Origin: Bacteroidales bacterium
Lineage (GTDB): Bacteria > Bacteroidota > Bacteroidia > Bacteroidales > DTU049
Reading direction: 5' to 3'
Length of the DNA: 35,854 bases
Assembly: GCA_016937255.1 (NCBI GenBank)
Contig: JAFGWG010000101.1
Span: 1-35,854 of the forward strand
The position numbers and the translations under genes were made by a program. Below the pieces are notes generated by a model. The model did no database searches. It was not told where the DNA came from and saw only the letters and a list, made by a program, of their open reading frames with translations. Position 1 is the first letter of the stretch. Each line of letters opens with the position of its first letter. Shown here piece by piece: positions 26,401 to 33,046 of the stretch.

Positions 26401-27672
26401 TTTGACCCAATGAAAAACGATCAGGCCGATGAAGCCAGTTGGGCATTTATTGAGAAACTAAGTGACGAAAAGATCTGGAACGTACGCAAAAATCTCAAAA
26501 AGAAACTCGTTTCATTTTTAAGTGATAAGCTAAGTAAGGATTTAACCAAAAGACAAGAAGCACCAAGGCATATCATCAATGTACTTGAAAATTTAGACGA
26601 AAATGCACTTATTTTTGGATTTGCAAGACGTTTTGCCACCTATAAACGTGCTCACCTGCTCTTCAGAAATCTCGACAGGCTAAAGTTGATTGTCAATAAT
26701 GAGAAAAATCCGGTTCGATTCCTATTTGCAGGTAAAGCTCATCCGGCAGATAAAGCTGGTCAGGATTTAATTAAGCGCATTATCGAAATTTCAAAAATGG
26801 ATGATTTTGCCGGAAAGATTATTTTCCTCGAAAACTATGATAGCGAAGTAGCCAAAGTGCTAATTGCTGGCGTAGATGTATGGATCAACACACCAACGCG
26901 TCCTTTAGAAGCCAGTGGAACCAGTGGTATGAAAGCATCTATGAATGGTGTACTAAACCTCAGTGTTCTCGATGGCTGGTGGGCAGAAGGTTATGTTCCA
27001 GGAGGCGGATGGGCATTAAAAGAAAATAAAACCTACGATAATCAGCAATTGCAAGATGAGCTTGATGTGGAAACATTGTATAATATCATTGAAGATGAAA
27101 TTGTTCCATTGTACTATAAGCAAAGTTCTAATGGTTATTCATGCGATTGGATTCAGTTTATTCGTAAGAATTTCATGCAGATTTCTCCAAATTTCACTAC
27201 AAAACGCATGTTAGATGAGTATTATACCAAGTTTTACAGCCGATTGCAACATAGAAACTCATATCTGAGAGAAAATGATTTTGCAGCAGGAAGAAACTTG
27301 AGTTCATGGAAACGGAAAATGCTCAGAAACTGGAATGAAATTGAAGTCATCGACATGAATCTTCACGATAGTACTGCACGTCCTCTATTGCTGGGTGAAG
27401 ACTTCAAAGCTAGTGTGGAACTTCTTATTGGAGAATTAGACCCCAATGATATTCGCATCGATCTGCTATTTGGTCAGAAAGTAAATGATATGGTAAAAGA
27501 GGTTCAATTCAAAACAGAAATGAAACTCAAATCGAGCGATGATAATACTGCCATCTACGAATGTGTAATTTCAAATCCACAAAGTGGAGTTTTCGATTAT
27601 GCCATCAGAATGAGACCATACAACCCCGATCTACCTCATTATCAGGATTTTAATTTAGTGCGCTGGCTGTAA
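23440..27672 (+). CDS. Fusion of GT3 glycogen synthase and GT35 alpha-glucan phosphorylase (1410 aa)
   Basis: Residues 1 to about 560 match the GT3 (fungal/animal-type) glycogen synthase. The N-terminus is SWEVCNKVGGINTVIATKA, and the catalytic region FPSYYEPWGYTPLESVAFK lies near 430-448. From about 578 a DUF3417-type lead-in (LIELTKNLWWSWDPAAQDLF) starts a short-type GT35 phosphorylase with YGLHASLKLYSGGLGILAGD, HTPVPAGHDSF and FARRFATYKRAHLL. The PLP-binding lysine is K1165 in ASGTSGMKASMNG. One polypeptide thus carries a glucan-building domain and a phosphorolytic glucan-degrading domain. Both look intact, with no frameshift or lost key residue seen. It is last in the operon, 39 nt after GH57. 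Such fusions are annotated in other Bacteroidota as alpha-glucan family phosphorylase; the coordination of the two activities is unexplained. Confidence 0.92.
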   Translation: MSKIKKPDFLFEVSWEVCNKVGGINTVIATKAIQMSSELNGRFIMIGPDIHKENNIEDVFIEDPTLYRQWVNEARGDGFRFRIGRWNVAGQPLAILIDFTGLFAKKDEVFRLLWEDYKLDSIYGGWDYIEPALFGYEAARLIDSFYQYHVAAEDHIAAHFHEWMCGAGILYLKKNVPQAATVFTSHATVLGRSIAGMNMPLYDKMEEYKPALMASQLNVSSKFSLEQLSAQHADAFTTVSKITAKECTHFLSKKPDLVTPNGFEDSFVPSDDAFDQKRNESRNILRKITKSVCGSDPGEDALFIVNSGRYEFKNKGIDLFIDAMSDLSKRDRFQRDVVAFITIPANNAGVRQDILRHFKDNTIPEQSQYLTHYLFNEENDPIIQRLKEKGIDNSPDSKVKVIFVPSYLDGNDGLINLHYYDLLIGFDISVFPSYYEPWGYTPLESVAFKIPTITTTLAGFGMWIMESEHKNKSGVKVIERNDYNDADVVNDIVEALYHCATHKAEDCVQMREDAYQASRLALWDNLAQHYFEAYNLALDKVYSRSELYSKKKLNKTADALEIAKSEPNWRKVFIKPSYPDNLSKLIELTKNLWWSWDPAAQDLFAGIHPQYWEKSGRNPISMLEMMSFDALKALSENADFQSKLDSVYTDFQNYINAEHDQTRPSVAYFCMEYGLHASLKLYSGGLGILAGDYLKEASDSNIRMNAVGLLFRYGYFDQKISPFGDQISEYIPQKFSNLPIIPVRDENGEWQKISIAFPGRRVFAKVWKVEVGRVSLYLLDADIDENNAQDRVLTHQLYGGDWEMRLKQEMLLGLGGVKMLNQIGLKHDVYHCNEGHAALMLLERLKNIIHDEVLSFSQALEFVRSSSLFTTHTPVPAGHDSFTEDMLRMYLAHFPEKLNISWNELYALGKMDPTKVGERFSMSILALNASQEVNGVSKIHGRVTREMFTGLYKGYYSDELYIGHVTNGVHLPTWISDEWRKLFKAEGFDPMKNDQADEASWAFIEKLSDEKIWNVRKNLKKKLVSFLSDKLSKDLTKRQEAPRHIINVLENLDENALIFGFARRFATYKRAHLLFRNLDRLKLIVNNEKNPVRFLFAGKAHPADKAGQDLIKRIIEISKMDDFAGKIIFLENYDSEVAKVLIAGVDVWINTPTRPLEASGTSGMKASMNGVLNLSVLDGWWAEGYVPGGGWALKENKTYDNQQLQDELDVETLYNIIEDEIVPLYYKQSSNGYSCDWIQFIRKNFMQISPNFTTKRMLDEYYTKFYSRLQHRNSYLRENDFAAGRNLSSWKRKMLRNWNEIEVIDMNLHDSTARPLLLGEDFKASVELLIGELDPNDIRIDLLFGQKVNDMVKEVQFKTEMKLKSSDDNTAIYECVISNPQSGVFDYAIRMRPYNPDLPHYQDFNLVRWL

Positions 27673-27674
27673 AA

Positions 27675-27706
27675 CAGAGTGAGCAAGAGCGTGAGCGTGA
27701 AGAAAA
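27675..27706 (+). repeat. Purine-rich GAG(T/C)GAG simple repeat, copy 1
   Basis: An imperfect hexamer-like run (CAGAGTGAGCAAGAGCGTGA and onward) ends in GTGAAGAAAA, directly between the glycogen operon stop and the RAYT pseudogene. Copies of the same type occur at 32770 and 33047. Confidence 0.7.
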
Positions 27707-27714
27707 CTAAAACA

Positions 27715-28392
27715 ATGATCCCACCTATTCTACATGGCAAGTTCTATCATATTTAAAATCGCGGTAATAACAAAGAGAAAATATTTATCGACGATGCTGA
27801 TTATGCAAAATTTCTTGAACTATATGAAACTTTCATGCACAGTGTAGCTAATACAATTTCTTATTGCCTAATTGGTAATCACTTTCACATTTTACTGCAG
27901 ATTAAGAACTCAAATGAAATTGGATATCTAATCCCTGTATTTGCGAAATCTGATAACTTTAAATTAAAATGGAGCACAACCGAGATCTCTCATCGTCCGA
28001 CAACTAGTAATGAAGAGGAGGACATGAGTGCATCTCGGAAGCAACCAAACCCATCTGAACAATTCAAACATTTTTTTAGCACCTATACCAAGTACTTCAA
28101 TAAGAAGCATAATAGATCTGGATCAATTCTGGAAAAGAAATTTGAGAGAATACAGGTTGAAGATTATGAATATTTACAGGAACTTGTTTTATATATCAAT
28201 AACAATCCAGTTAAACATGGTATTACAAAAGATCCACAATCTTATAAATGGTCTTCGTTAAATGAAGTTATCAACTCAAATAAACCTCAAATCATTGATT
28301 ATAAATTCCTTCTTGAATTATTTGGTGACAAGGAAAACTTTTTATTTGAACTAAAAAGATATCAAGACCGTGATATCTCATCGTCTGAATAA
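27715..28392 (+). pseudogene. REP-associated tyrosine transposase (RAYT, IS200/IS605 Y1 family), interrupted by a stop codon
   Basis: Reading from the ATG at 27715 gives MIPPILHGKFYHI, a TAA at 27754-27756, then NRGNNKEKIFIDD continuing in the same frame into the ORF-track protein. The stop sits where family members normally have Tyr in the motif HIYNRGNN, so a single TAT/TAC to TAA change explains it. The HUH motif survives (GNHFHILLQI). So does the C-terminal region with the usual LYINNNPVKHG segment, which contains the likely catalytic Tyr. RAYTs are single-copy, domesticated transposase relatives thought to process REP hairpins. A large imperfect palindrome lies 28 nt after the stop. Re-initiation at Met 27835 would lose the first strand of the fold and the NRG motif, so it is probably inactive. 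Confidence 0.85.
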
Positions 28393-28402
28393 AATTCATA
28401 AA

Positions 28403-28487
28403 AGGAGGACATTAGTGTCAACCGGATGAACTCTTGTCCTGCCGCTTACTAAACCGAAGCAGGACGAAGAGTTATCCGGTTTAGAGT
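28403..28487. repeat. Large imperfect palindrome downstream of the RAYT (REP-like; possible terminator)
   Basis: The arm AACCGGATGAACTCTTGTCC (from 28420, continuing TGC) pairs with a right arm at 28459-28482. The stem is 22 bp with only two single-base bulges, around a 16-nt loop. The 5' flank AGGAGGACATTAGTGTCAAC (28403 onward) recurs near 29773. A T-run follows at about 28487-28492, so it could also end transcription before cinA. Confidence 0.75.
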
Positions 28488-28494
28488 TTTTTAC

Positions 28495-28502
28495 TACCTT
28501 TG
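28495..28502 (+). promoter_or_regulatory. Putative -7 promoter element of cinA
   Basis: TACCTTTG matches TAnnTTTG exactly and ends 7 nt before the cinA ATG. Transcription would start at or next to the start codon, implying a leaderless or nearly leaderless mRNA. No convincing -33 box is seen because that position falls in the palindrome. Confidence 0.4.
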
Positions 28503-28509
28503 ACATACT

Positions 28510-29754
28510 ATGAAAGCAGCACTCATAACCATTGGCGAAGAATTACTCATTGGCCAAGTGATAGATACCAATAGCGCTTGGCTTGGACAGAAATTGAATG
28601 AGCTGGGGATAAAAGTCATGAAAAGAGTTTCAGTGCCCGACAGTCCCAACCTGATTGCAGAAGCATTTTCGCATTGCATGAAGCAAAACGATATCATTAT
28701 ATCTACCGGTGGTCTTGGGCCAACATCTGATGATAATACTAAAGAAACGCTCTGTAAACTATTTGATTCTAAGCTCATTGAAGACCGAGAAACTGTTGAG
28801 CATATCAAACGCTTTTTTCTTGATCGCGGATTGCCTCTGTCAGAAGTAAACCGCCGTCAAGGATGGGTTCCAGATAAGGCTACAATTCTTCCCAACGAAC
28901 TTGGCACTGCCCCCGGATTGTATTTTAGGAAAGATAAAACTCACATTTTTGCATTGCCCGGTGTGCCTTTCGAAATGAAGAACTTATTTGATAAGCAAAT
29001 CGCTCCAATAATAAAAACAAATAACTTAGAAGGCTTCGTTTTACATGAAACCATGACTGTTTCAGGCATAGGCGAATCATTTTTAAGTGATCAAATCAAG
29101 AATTGGGAGGAAAATCTACCCGAAAATATCTCATTGGCCTATCTCCCCTCACCAGGTTTGATACGTCTACGGCTAAGTATGTCGTCACCAAACGAAGAAG
29201 CAGGACGTGCTGAACTCAAAGAGCAATTCAGAGTTTTACGCCCACAAATAGAGGAGTATTATATGAGCGATCGCGATGAAAGAGCCCATGAAACGCTATT
29301 TAGAGTTCTTCTGGAATCGAAAAAAACTATTTCTTCAGCAGAATCATGTACCGGAGGGACGCTTGCTTCACTAATCACGTCTATTCCAGGCAGTTCTCAA
29401 GTTTTTAAAGGATCTGTGGTGGCCTACGAGAATAATGTGAAAGAAAACGTACTGAATGTTTCTACAGATCATCTCGAAAAATTAGGCGCTGTTAGCGAAG
29501 AAGTCGTTTCTGAAATGGCAACTAATGTGCGCCGCATAATGAAAACCGATTATGCTATTGCCACTAGTGGCATTGCAGGACCTGATGGCGGTACCGACGA
29601 AAAACCTGTTGGTTTCGTATGGATTGCCATTGCCTGGGAAGGCGGTGTTTTGGCAAAGTCGTTTCAATTTGGAAAATTGCGGGAAGTTAATATTGCCCGA
29701 AGTTGTGTGCATGGTATCCACATGTTAATCAAACATATACGAAAGGGAGGTTGA
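28510..29754 (+). CDS. cinA: CinA: nicotinamide-nucleotide amidase / competence-damage-inducible protein
   Basis: The 414-residue protein has the usual two domains. Residues 1 to about 170 are the MoaB/MogA-like molybdopterin-binding fold (ITIGEELLIGQVIDTNSAW, ISTGGLGPTSDDNT), which in CinA has ADP-ribose pyrophosphatase activity. Residues about 255-410 are the PncC-type amidase with the catalytic Ser region SAESCTGGTLASLI and IATSGIAGPDGGTDEKPVGF. The enzyme converts NMN to nicotinic acid mononucleotide and recycles NAD breakdown products. The length is full for the family. The gene stands alone between two palindromic repeats; the downstream one overlaps its stop codon. Confidence 0.95.
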   Translation: MKAALITIGEELLIGQVIDTNSAWLGQKLNELGIKVMKRVSVPDSPNLIAEAFSHCMKQNDIIISTGGLGPTSDDNTKETLCKLFDSKLIEDRETVEHIKRFFLDRGLPLSEVNRRQGWVPDKATILPNELGTAPGLYFRKDKTHIFALPGVPFEMKNLFDKQIAPIIKTNNLEGFVLHETMTVSGIGESFLSDQIKNWEENLPENISLAYLPSPGLIRLRLSMSSPNEEAGRAELKEQFRVLRPQIEEYYMSDRDERAHETLFRVLLESKKTISSAESCTGGTLASLITSIPGSSQVFKGSVVAYENNVKENVLNVSTDHLEKLGAVSEEVVSEMATNVRRIMKTDYAIATSGIAGPDGGTDEKPVGFVWIAIAWEGGVLAKSFQFGKLREVNIARSCVHGIHMLIKHIRKGG

Positions 29755-29798
29755 CATCTCAGCGTCCGACATAGGAGGACCTGAGTTCGTCAACCGAT
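29749..29798. repeat. Palindrome overlapping the cinA stop, related to the one before cinA
   Basis: GGTTGACATCTCAGCGTCC (29749-29767) pairs imperfectly with AGGACCTGAGTTCGTCAACC (29776-29795). The right part, AGGAGGACCTGAGTTCGTCA (29773 onward, continuing ACCGAT), aligns with the 5' flank of the palindrome at 28403. The two are therefore members of one dispersed family bracketing cinA. Confidence 0.6.
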
Positions 29799-30047
29799 AA
29801 GGAATGTATGGACAGTGTTAATTTTAAAATCTCAAATTCCCTTACCTAATTCCCACTCTGAAGGAGTCGAATAATAATGCTTTAGCGGTAAAGCAAGTAA
29901 AGTACGTTACAGGGTAAAATAATTCGTGCATTCGTGGTTATTTTATATTTTGTGGTAAAACAACAGACAATCAGATAAAAGATAATTACATCCCGAATTT
30001 CCTTATGCAAATAGTTTCCGTATATTTGAAACTGAAAATCACATAAA
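29799..30047 (+). other. cinA-recF spacer with small hairpin and recF promoter element
   Basis: The spacer has no gene. TGCTTTA-GCGG-TAAAGCA forms a perfect 7-bp hairpin at 29878-29895, preceded by ACTCTGAAGGAGT (a short inverted repeat). TATATTTG at 30021-30028 is an exact -7 box 20 nt before the recF ATG; no good -33 partner is visible. Confidence 0.5.
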
Positions 30048-31154
30048 ATGAAACTCGAGCGTCTGAAGCTATATAATTTTAAGAACTATGCCGAAGCCGA
30101 AATGAATTTCGAAGGCAGCATTCACTGTTTCTACGGCAAAAATGCCGGTGGAAAAACCAATATTTTAGACGCCATTCATTATCTGGGTTTTACCAAAAGC
30201 TATTTCACAGGTGGCGACCAGCCCACTATTCGTTTTGGCGAAGAAGCTTTTTCTATAAGCGGCCGCTTCACCATGCAATCTGGTGTAACAGAGAACATTA
30301 AAGTAAGCTTAAAATCTCCCGGACAAAAGAAAGTAAGCCGCAACGATAAAGATTATCAACGCTTTTCCGATCATATCGGGCAGTTCCCCATGGTTATGAT
30401 CAGTCCTTCAGACTCTGATCTCATCAATGATGGCAGTGAAATACGCAGGAAATACTTCGACACCGTTATTTCGCAATTCGATAGCACTTATCTGGAAAAT
30501 CTGATTCGCTATAATAAAGCACTTTCCCATCGAAATCGCTTATTAAAGATTATGAAAGAAAAGCGCATTCAAAATCGTGCTCAACTAGAAGTTTGGGACC
30601 AGCAGCTGATGGAATACGCCGATAGTATTTTCGAAAAACGCAAAGAATACAATACGCTATTTTCAAAGCACCATGCTGAAATGCATTCCCGCCTCACCGA
30701 CGAAAATGAAATTGCAACGGTTGAATACGACAGCTCACTCATGGAAAACGATATGAAATCGCTGCTCGACGAGTCATTTCAAGCCGATATTCAGGTGGGT
30801 TTCACCACAAAAGGCGTACATCGCGATGATTATTTCTTTTTCATCAACGAACAAAGAGCAAGGCGCTATGCCTCGCAGGGACAGCAAAAAAGCTATCTAC
30901 TGGCACTCAAAATGGCGCAATACATTATTACCAATGAAAAAACCGGACAAAAACCGATATTATTATTTGATGATATTTTCGACAAACTCGATCCCTTTCG
31001 CGTGCAAATGATGATTAAAATGCTTTGCCAGGAGCCATTCGGGCAAGTTTTCATTACCGACACCCACAAACTCCGCATCGAAGATATCATTGGTGCAGTG
31101 AGCCCCATACAATTGTTTAAAGTAGAAAACGGAACCGTAAAAGCCGACGAATAA
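30048..31154 (+). CDS. recF: DNA replication and repair protein RecF
   Basis: The 368-residue SMC-like ATPase starts with MKLERLKLYNFKNY, followed by Walker A GKNAGGKT (30-37), with Ala where many RecF proteins have Gly. The ABC signature region is RYASQGQQKSYLLALKMAQ and Walker B is ILLFDDIFDKLD. RecF binds gapped DNA with RecO and RecR and loads RecA at stalled forks. The length is normal. The stop overlaps the next start in TAATG, so the DciA-like gene is translationally coupled. This recF-DUF721 pairing is common in Bacteroidota, where recF is not next to dnaA-dnaN. Confidence 0.95.
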   Translation: MKLERLKLYNFKNYAEAEMNFEGSIHCFYGKNAGGKTNILDAIHYLGFTKSYFTGGDQPTIRFGEEAFSISGRFTMQSGVTENIKVSLKSPGQKKVSRNDKDYQRFSDHIGQFPMVMISPSDSDLINDGSEIRRKYFDTVISQFDSTYLENLIRYNKALSHRNRLLKIMKEKRIQNRAQLEVWDQQLMEYADSIFEKRKEYNTLFSKHHAEMHSRLTDENEIATVEYDSSLMENDMKSLLDESFQADIQVGFTTKGVHRDDYFFFINEQRARRYASQGQQKSYLLALKMAQYIITNEKTGQKPILLFDDIFDKLDPFRVQMMIKMLCQEPFGQVFITDTHKLRIEDIIGAVSPIQLFKVENGTVKADE

Positions 31155-31447
31155 TGGGACAATACGATAATCAATATACCATAAAAGAAATTCTCGATTC
31201 CATCGCGAAGAAATACCGCTTCACCAATCAGATGAATAAAGAAACGGTGCTTGCCAGCTGGCACGAAATTGCCGGTCCTATGGTAGCTAAATACACCAAA
31301 AAAATCGATATTGTTGATGGCCGCCTCATTCTCGAAATATCCGACCCCAGCGTAAAAAACGAACTCCAATATCTGCGCGAAAACCTTATTGATGCAGTGA
31401 ATAAGTATATGGGCAAAGTGGTGATTGAGGAGGTGGTGATAAAGTAA
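31154..31447 (+). CDS. DciA-like protein (DUF721), putative replicative helicase loader partner
   Basis: This 97-residue protein has the compact DUF721 fold: an N-terminal helix (TIKEILDSIAKKYR), then VLASWHEIAGPMVAKYTKKIDIVDGRLILEI, then the NELQYLRENLIDAVNKYMG helix. DciA in other bacteria loads or activates DnaB helicase; that role is inferred from the family only. It starts within the recF stop (1-nt overlap) and is followed at once by a palindromic terminator, giving a two-gene recF-dciA unit. Confidence 0.85.
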   Translation: MGQYDNQYTIKEILDSIAKKYRFTNQMNKETVLASWHEIAGPMVAKYTKKIDIVDGRLILEISDPSVKNELQYLRENLIDAVNKYMGKVVIEEVVIK

Positions 31448-31450
31448 CCA

Positions 31451-31517
31451 AAAACCTGTCAGTTCGAGCTGTCACCCTGAGCGGAGTCGAAGGGCGAGAA
31501 CTAAGACAGGGTTTTTT
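31451..31517 (+). terminator. Palindromic repeat acting as terminator after recF-dciA
   Basis: AACCTGTC (near 31453) pairs with GACAGGGTT (31505-31513) and a six-T run ends the structure. Inside, CACCCTGAGCGGAGTCGAAG forms a second stem-loop (CCCT/AGGG). This core resembles a widely dispersed bacterial intergenic repeat that I know from other genomes, so the terminator may be a co-opted REP-type element. Confidence 0.7.
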
Positions 31518-31694
31518 CACAAATTCATCACATTTACTTCTACCATCCGGATATCTATCCGTTCCGCATTCCTACACCATTTGGCGGGATAAAAGATCAT
31601 CCGGAGCCAATGCTTCAACTATTTCGTGACCATCTTCGCGTTTCTCAAAAATCCATTTGCTCGATGGACGACGAAATGATGAAGCTAAGCCATC

Positions 31695-31732
31695 ACTCCA
31701 TCGTGGAACGACAAAGGAGTTCCTCATGGAGT
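31695..31732. repeat. Nested hairpin in the dciA-TPR spacer
   Basis: ACTCCA/TGGAGT (31695-31700, 31727-31732) enclose GGAAC/GTTCC (31705-31709, 31719-31723). The surrounding spacer (31518-31811) has no convincing gene. Both strands stay open over about 60 codons, so a decayed coding remnant is possible. Confidence 0.5.
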
Positions 31733-31754
31733 CGTTGGCGGAGTGGAAGGAGAT

Positions 31755-31774
31755 ATACGGCATTGATTTTATAA
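31755..31774 (+). repeat. 20-bp exact direct repeat, left copy (flanks the TPR gene)
   Basis: ATACGGCATTGATTTTATAA occurs here and, identically, at 32681-32700. The pair brackets the TPR gene with a period of 926 bp. Confidence 0.9.
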
Positions 31775-31781
31775 GTTTTTG

Positions 31782-31789
31782 TAAATTTG
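31782..31789 (+). promoter_or_regulatory. Putative -7 element of the TPR gene
   Basis: TAAATTTG matches TAnnTTTG exactly and lies 22 nt before the ATG. The nearest TTG (31763-31765), inside the direct repeat, is only 16 nt away, which is shorter than usual. Confidence 0.4.
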
Positions 31790-31811
31790 TTAAGTAGAAT
31801 ATTCATTTCAA

Positions 31812-32627
31812 ATGAAAAGAAGGCAAATTTTATTGTTTTTATGTATCGCAATACTTGTTTCGTCAACAATTTATCTTGTATACCCATTATTCAAAAGTAA
31901 GTTTGACAGAGGCATAGATGATATTGAAAACAGAAATTACAGGTCTGCCGTTGAAACGTTCTCGGATATTATTCGGGAAGATCCGAAAGATGCACAAGCT
32001 CATAATAATTTAGGAGTTGCATATTTCTATTTAGGGCAATTTGAAAAGGCTATTACATCATACACTAATGCAATATCCCTAGACCCTGAATACGATGATG
32101 CATTCAATAATCGCGGTTTGGCTAAGGCAGAAATTGTCAACTACAATGGAGCAATTGAAGACTTCAATGAAGCTTTATCTCTGTCTCCTAATGATGCTAG
32201 CTATTATAATAACAGAGGATCTTCATATAAATTAATAGAGAACTATTCTATGGCAATTAATGATTTTCTCAAGGCTCACCAACTGGATCCCAAAATACCA
32301 AGAGTAGTTGGGAACCTTATATCAACATATAAGATGATGGGTAATTGTGAAGAAGTGATATATTGGAGTACATTTTATATTGAAAACTATCCGCCAAGAA
32401 AAAATGCATTTATTTATAGAGGACAATGTAAAGAAATAAATGGTGATTCAATTGGTGCTCATAAAGATTATACTGCTGCAGGAGATATCGATAGAAACAG
32501 AGATAAAGAAAACAAGAGCTTTTCATTTCCGAGTTTCCGGGAAATATGGCCATACCTATTTGGCTTTGTTACTTTGCTTGCATTAGCTGGGTTAATTACA
32601 ATAATTAAGCATTATAGAAACATATAG
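31812..32627 (+). CDS. Membrane-anchored tetratricopeptide repeat protein
   Basis: The 271-residue protein has an N-terminal membrane segment (about 7-27, ILLFLCIAILVSSTIYLVYP). Five or six TPR units span about 35-225 (HNNLGVAYFYLGQFEKAI, NNRGLAKAEIVNYNGAIEDF, NNRGSSYKLIENYSMAI). A second membrane segment near the C-terminus (WPYLFGFVTLLALAGLITII) leaves a short basic tail. With two membrane anchors the TPR superhelix probably faces the periplasm and serves as a protein-binding scaffold; partners are unknown. It stands alone, bracketed by a 20-bp direct repeat, between repeat-rich spacers. Confidence 0.83.
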   Translation: MKRRQILLFLCIAILVSSTIYLVYPLFKSKFDRGIDDIENRNYRSAVETFSDIIREDPKDAQAHNNLGVAYFYLGQFEKAITSYTNAISLDPEYDDAFNNRGLAKAEIVNYNGAIEDFNEALSLSPNDASYYNNRGSSYKLIENYSMAINDFLKAHQLDPKIPRVVGNLISTYKMMGNCEEVIYWSTFYIENYPPRKNAFIYRGQCKEINGDSIGAHKDYTAAGDIDRNRDKENKSFSFPSFREIWPYLFGFVTLLALAGLITIIKHYRNI

Positions 32628-32680
32628 AAGCCAATATTCAACATAATCCATTAAATCAATGTCATATTGAACCTGTCGAA

Positions 32681-32700
32681 ATACGGCATTGATTTTATAA
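32681..32700 (+). repeat. 20-bp exact direct repeat, right copy
   Basis: This is identical to 31755-31774. Just upstream, GTCATATTGAACCTGTCGAA resembles the short repeat motifs scattered in spacers of related genomes. Confidence 0.9.
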
Positions 32701-32769
32701 TAACCCATCCTCAGCGAAGATTCCGTCTACACCGAAACTATCTGCACTATGCCTTTCGCAGCGGCTTTA

Positions 32770-32817
32770 CAGAGCGAGAGTGAGTGAGAGCGAGAGTGAG
32801 AGCGAGAGTGAAGAAAA
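32770..32817 (+). repeat. Purine-rich GAGCGAGAGTGA simple repeat, copy 2
   Basis: About 48 nt of alternating GAGCGA/GAGTGA units begin with CAGAGCGAG and end in GTGAAGAAAA. The same beginning and end frame the copy at 27675. It borders the GC-rich palindromic element on its left. Confidence 0.85.
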
Positions 32818-32853
32818 GCCATCGCCCCGGCGGAGCCCGGTACCCCGCAGCAG

Positions 32854-33006
32854 CCGGGCAGATATTTGCCCTGCAGGCAAGAGCGACCGAAGGAAGCTAC
32901 TTGCTGCAGGTGGGGAGCTGAGAATTCTGCGGGAGGCGTAGTCATCGGATGACTCTGAGTCATCCGATGACTATAGTGCACAGGGATGGCGGCAAATACT
33001 GCCCGG
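32854..33006. repeat. GC-rich multi-branched palindromic element
   Basis: An outer stem joins CCGGGCAGATATTTGCC (32854-32870) to GGCAAATACTGCCCGG (32991-33006), complementary except for one bulge. Enclosed are hairpin A, CTGCAGGCAAG/CTTGCTGCAG (32871-32881 and 32900-32909), and hairpin B at 32939-32973, giving a three-way-junction fold. GC content is far above the surroundings. Nothing convincing is coded in it; the ORF-track frames across it are low-complexity. It could be a structured RNA, a cruciform-forming DNA site or a non-autonomous mobile element. Confidence 0.7.
32939..32973. repeat. 35-nt palindrome (17-bp perfect arms, 1-nt centre)
   Basis: TAGTCATCGGATGACTC and GAGTCATCCGATGACTA are exact reverse complements separated by one T. 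Each arm itself contains a smaller palindrome (GTCATC-G-GATGAC), so the strand can fold as one long or two short hairpins. Confidence 0.95.
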
Positions 33007-33046
33007 ATGCGAGGAGTTTAGGGCGGAGACGGATTAGGCGCATAAA

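Noticed and set aside
27835-28392. Intact 185-aa transposase as listed in the ORF track
   Set aside because: The family's conserved N-terminus (HI-stop-NRGNN) lies upstream in the same frame behind a TAA, so this is the remainder of a broken gene.
32727-32981. 84-aa minus-strand ORF over the GC-rich element
   Set aside because: Its sequence is a translation of simple repeats and palindromes (SRSHSRSHSLSL) and no family is recognisable.
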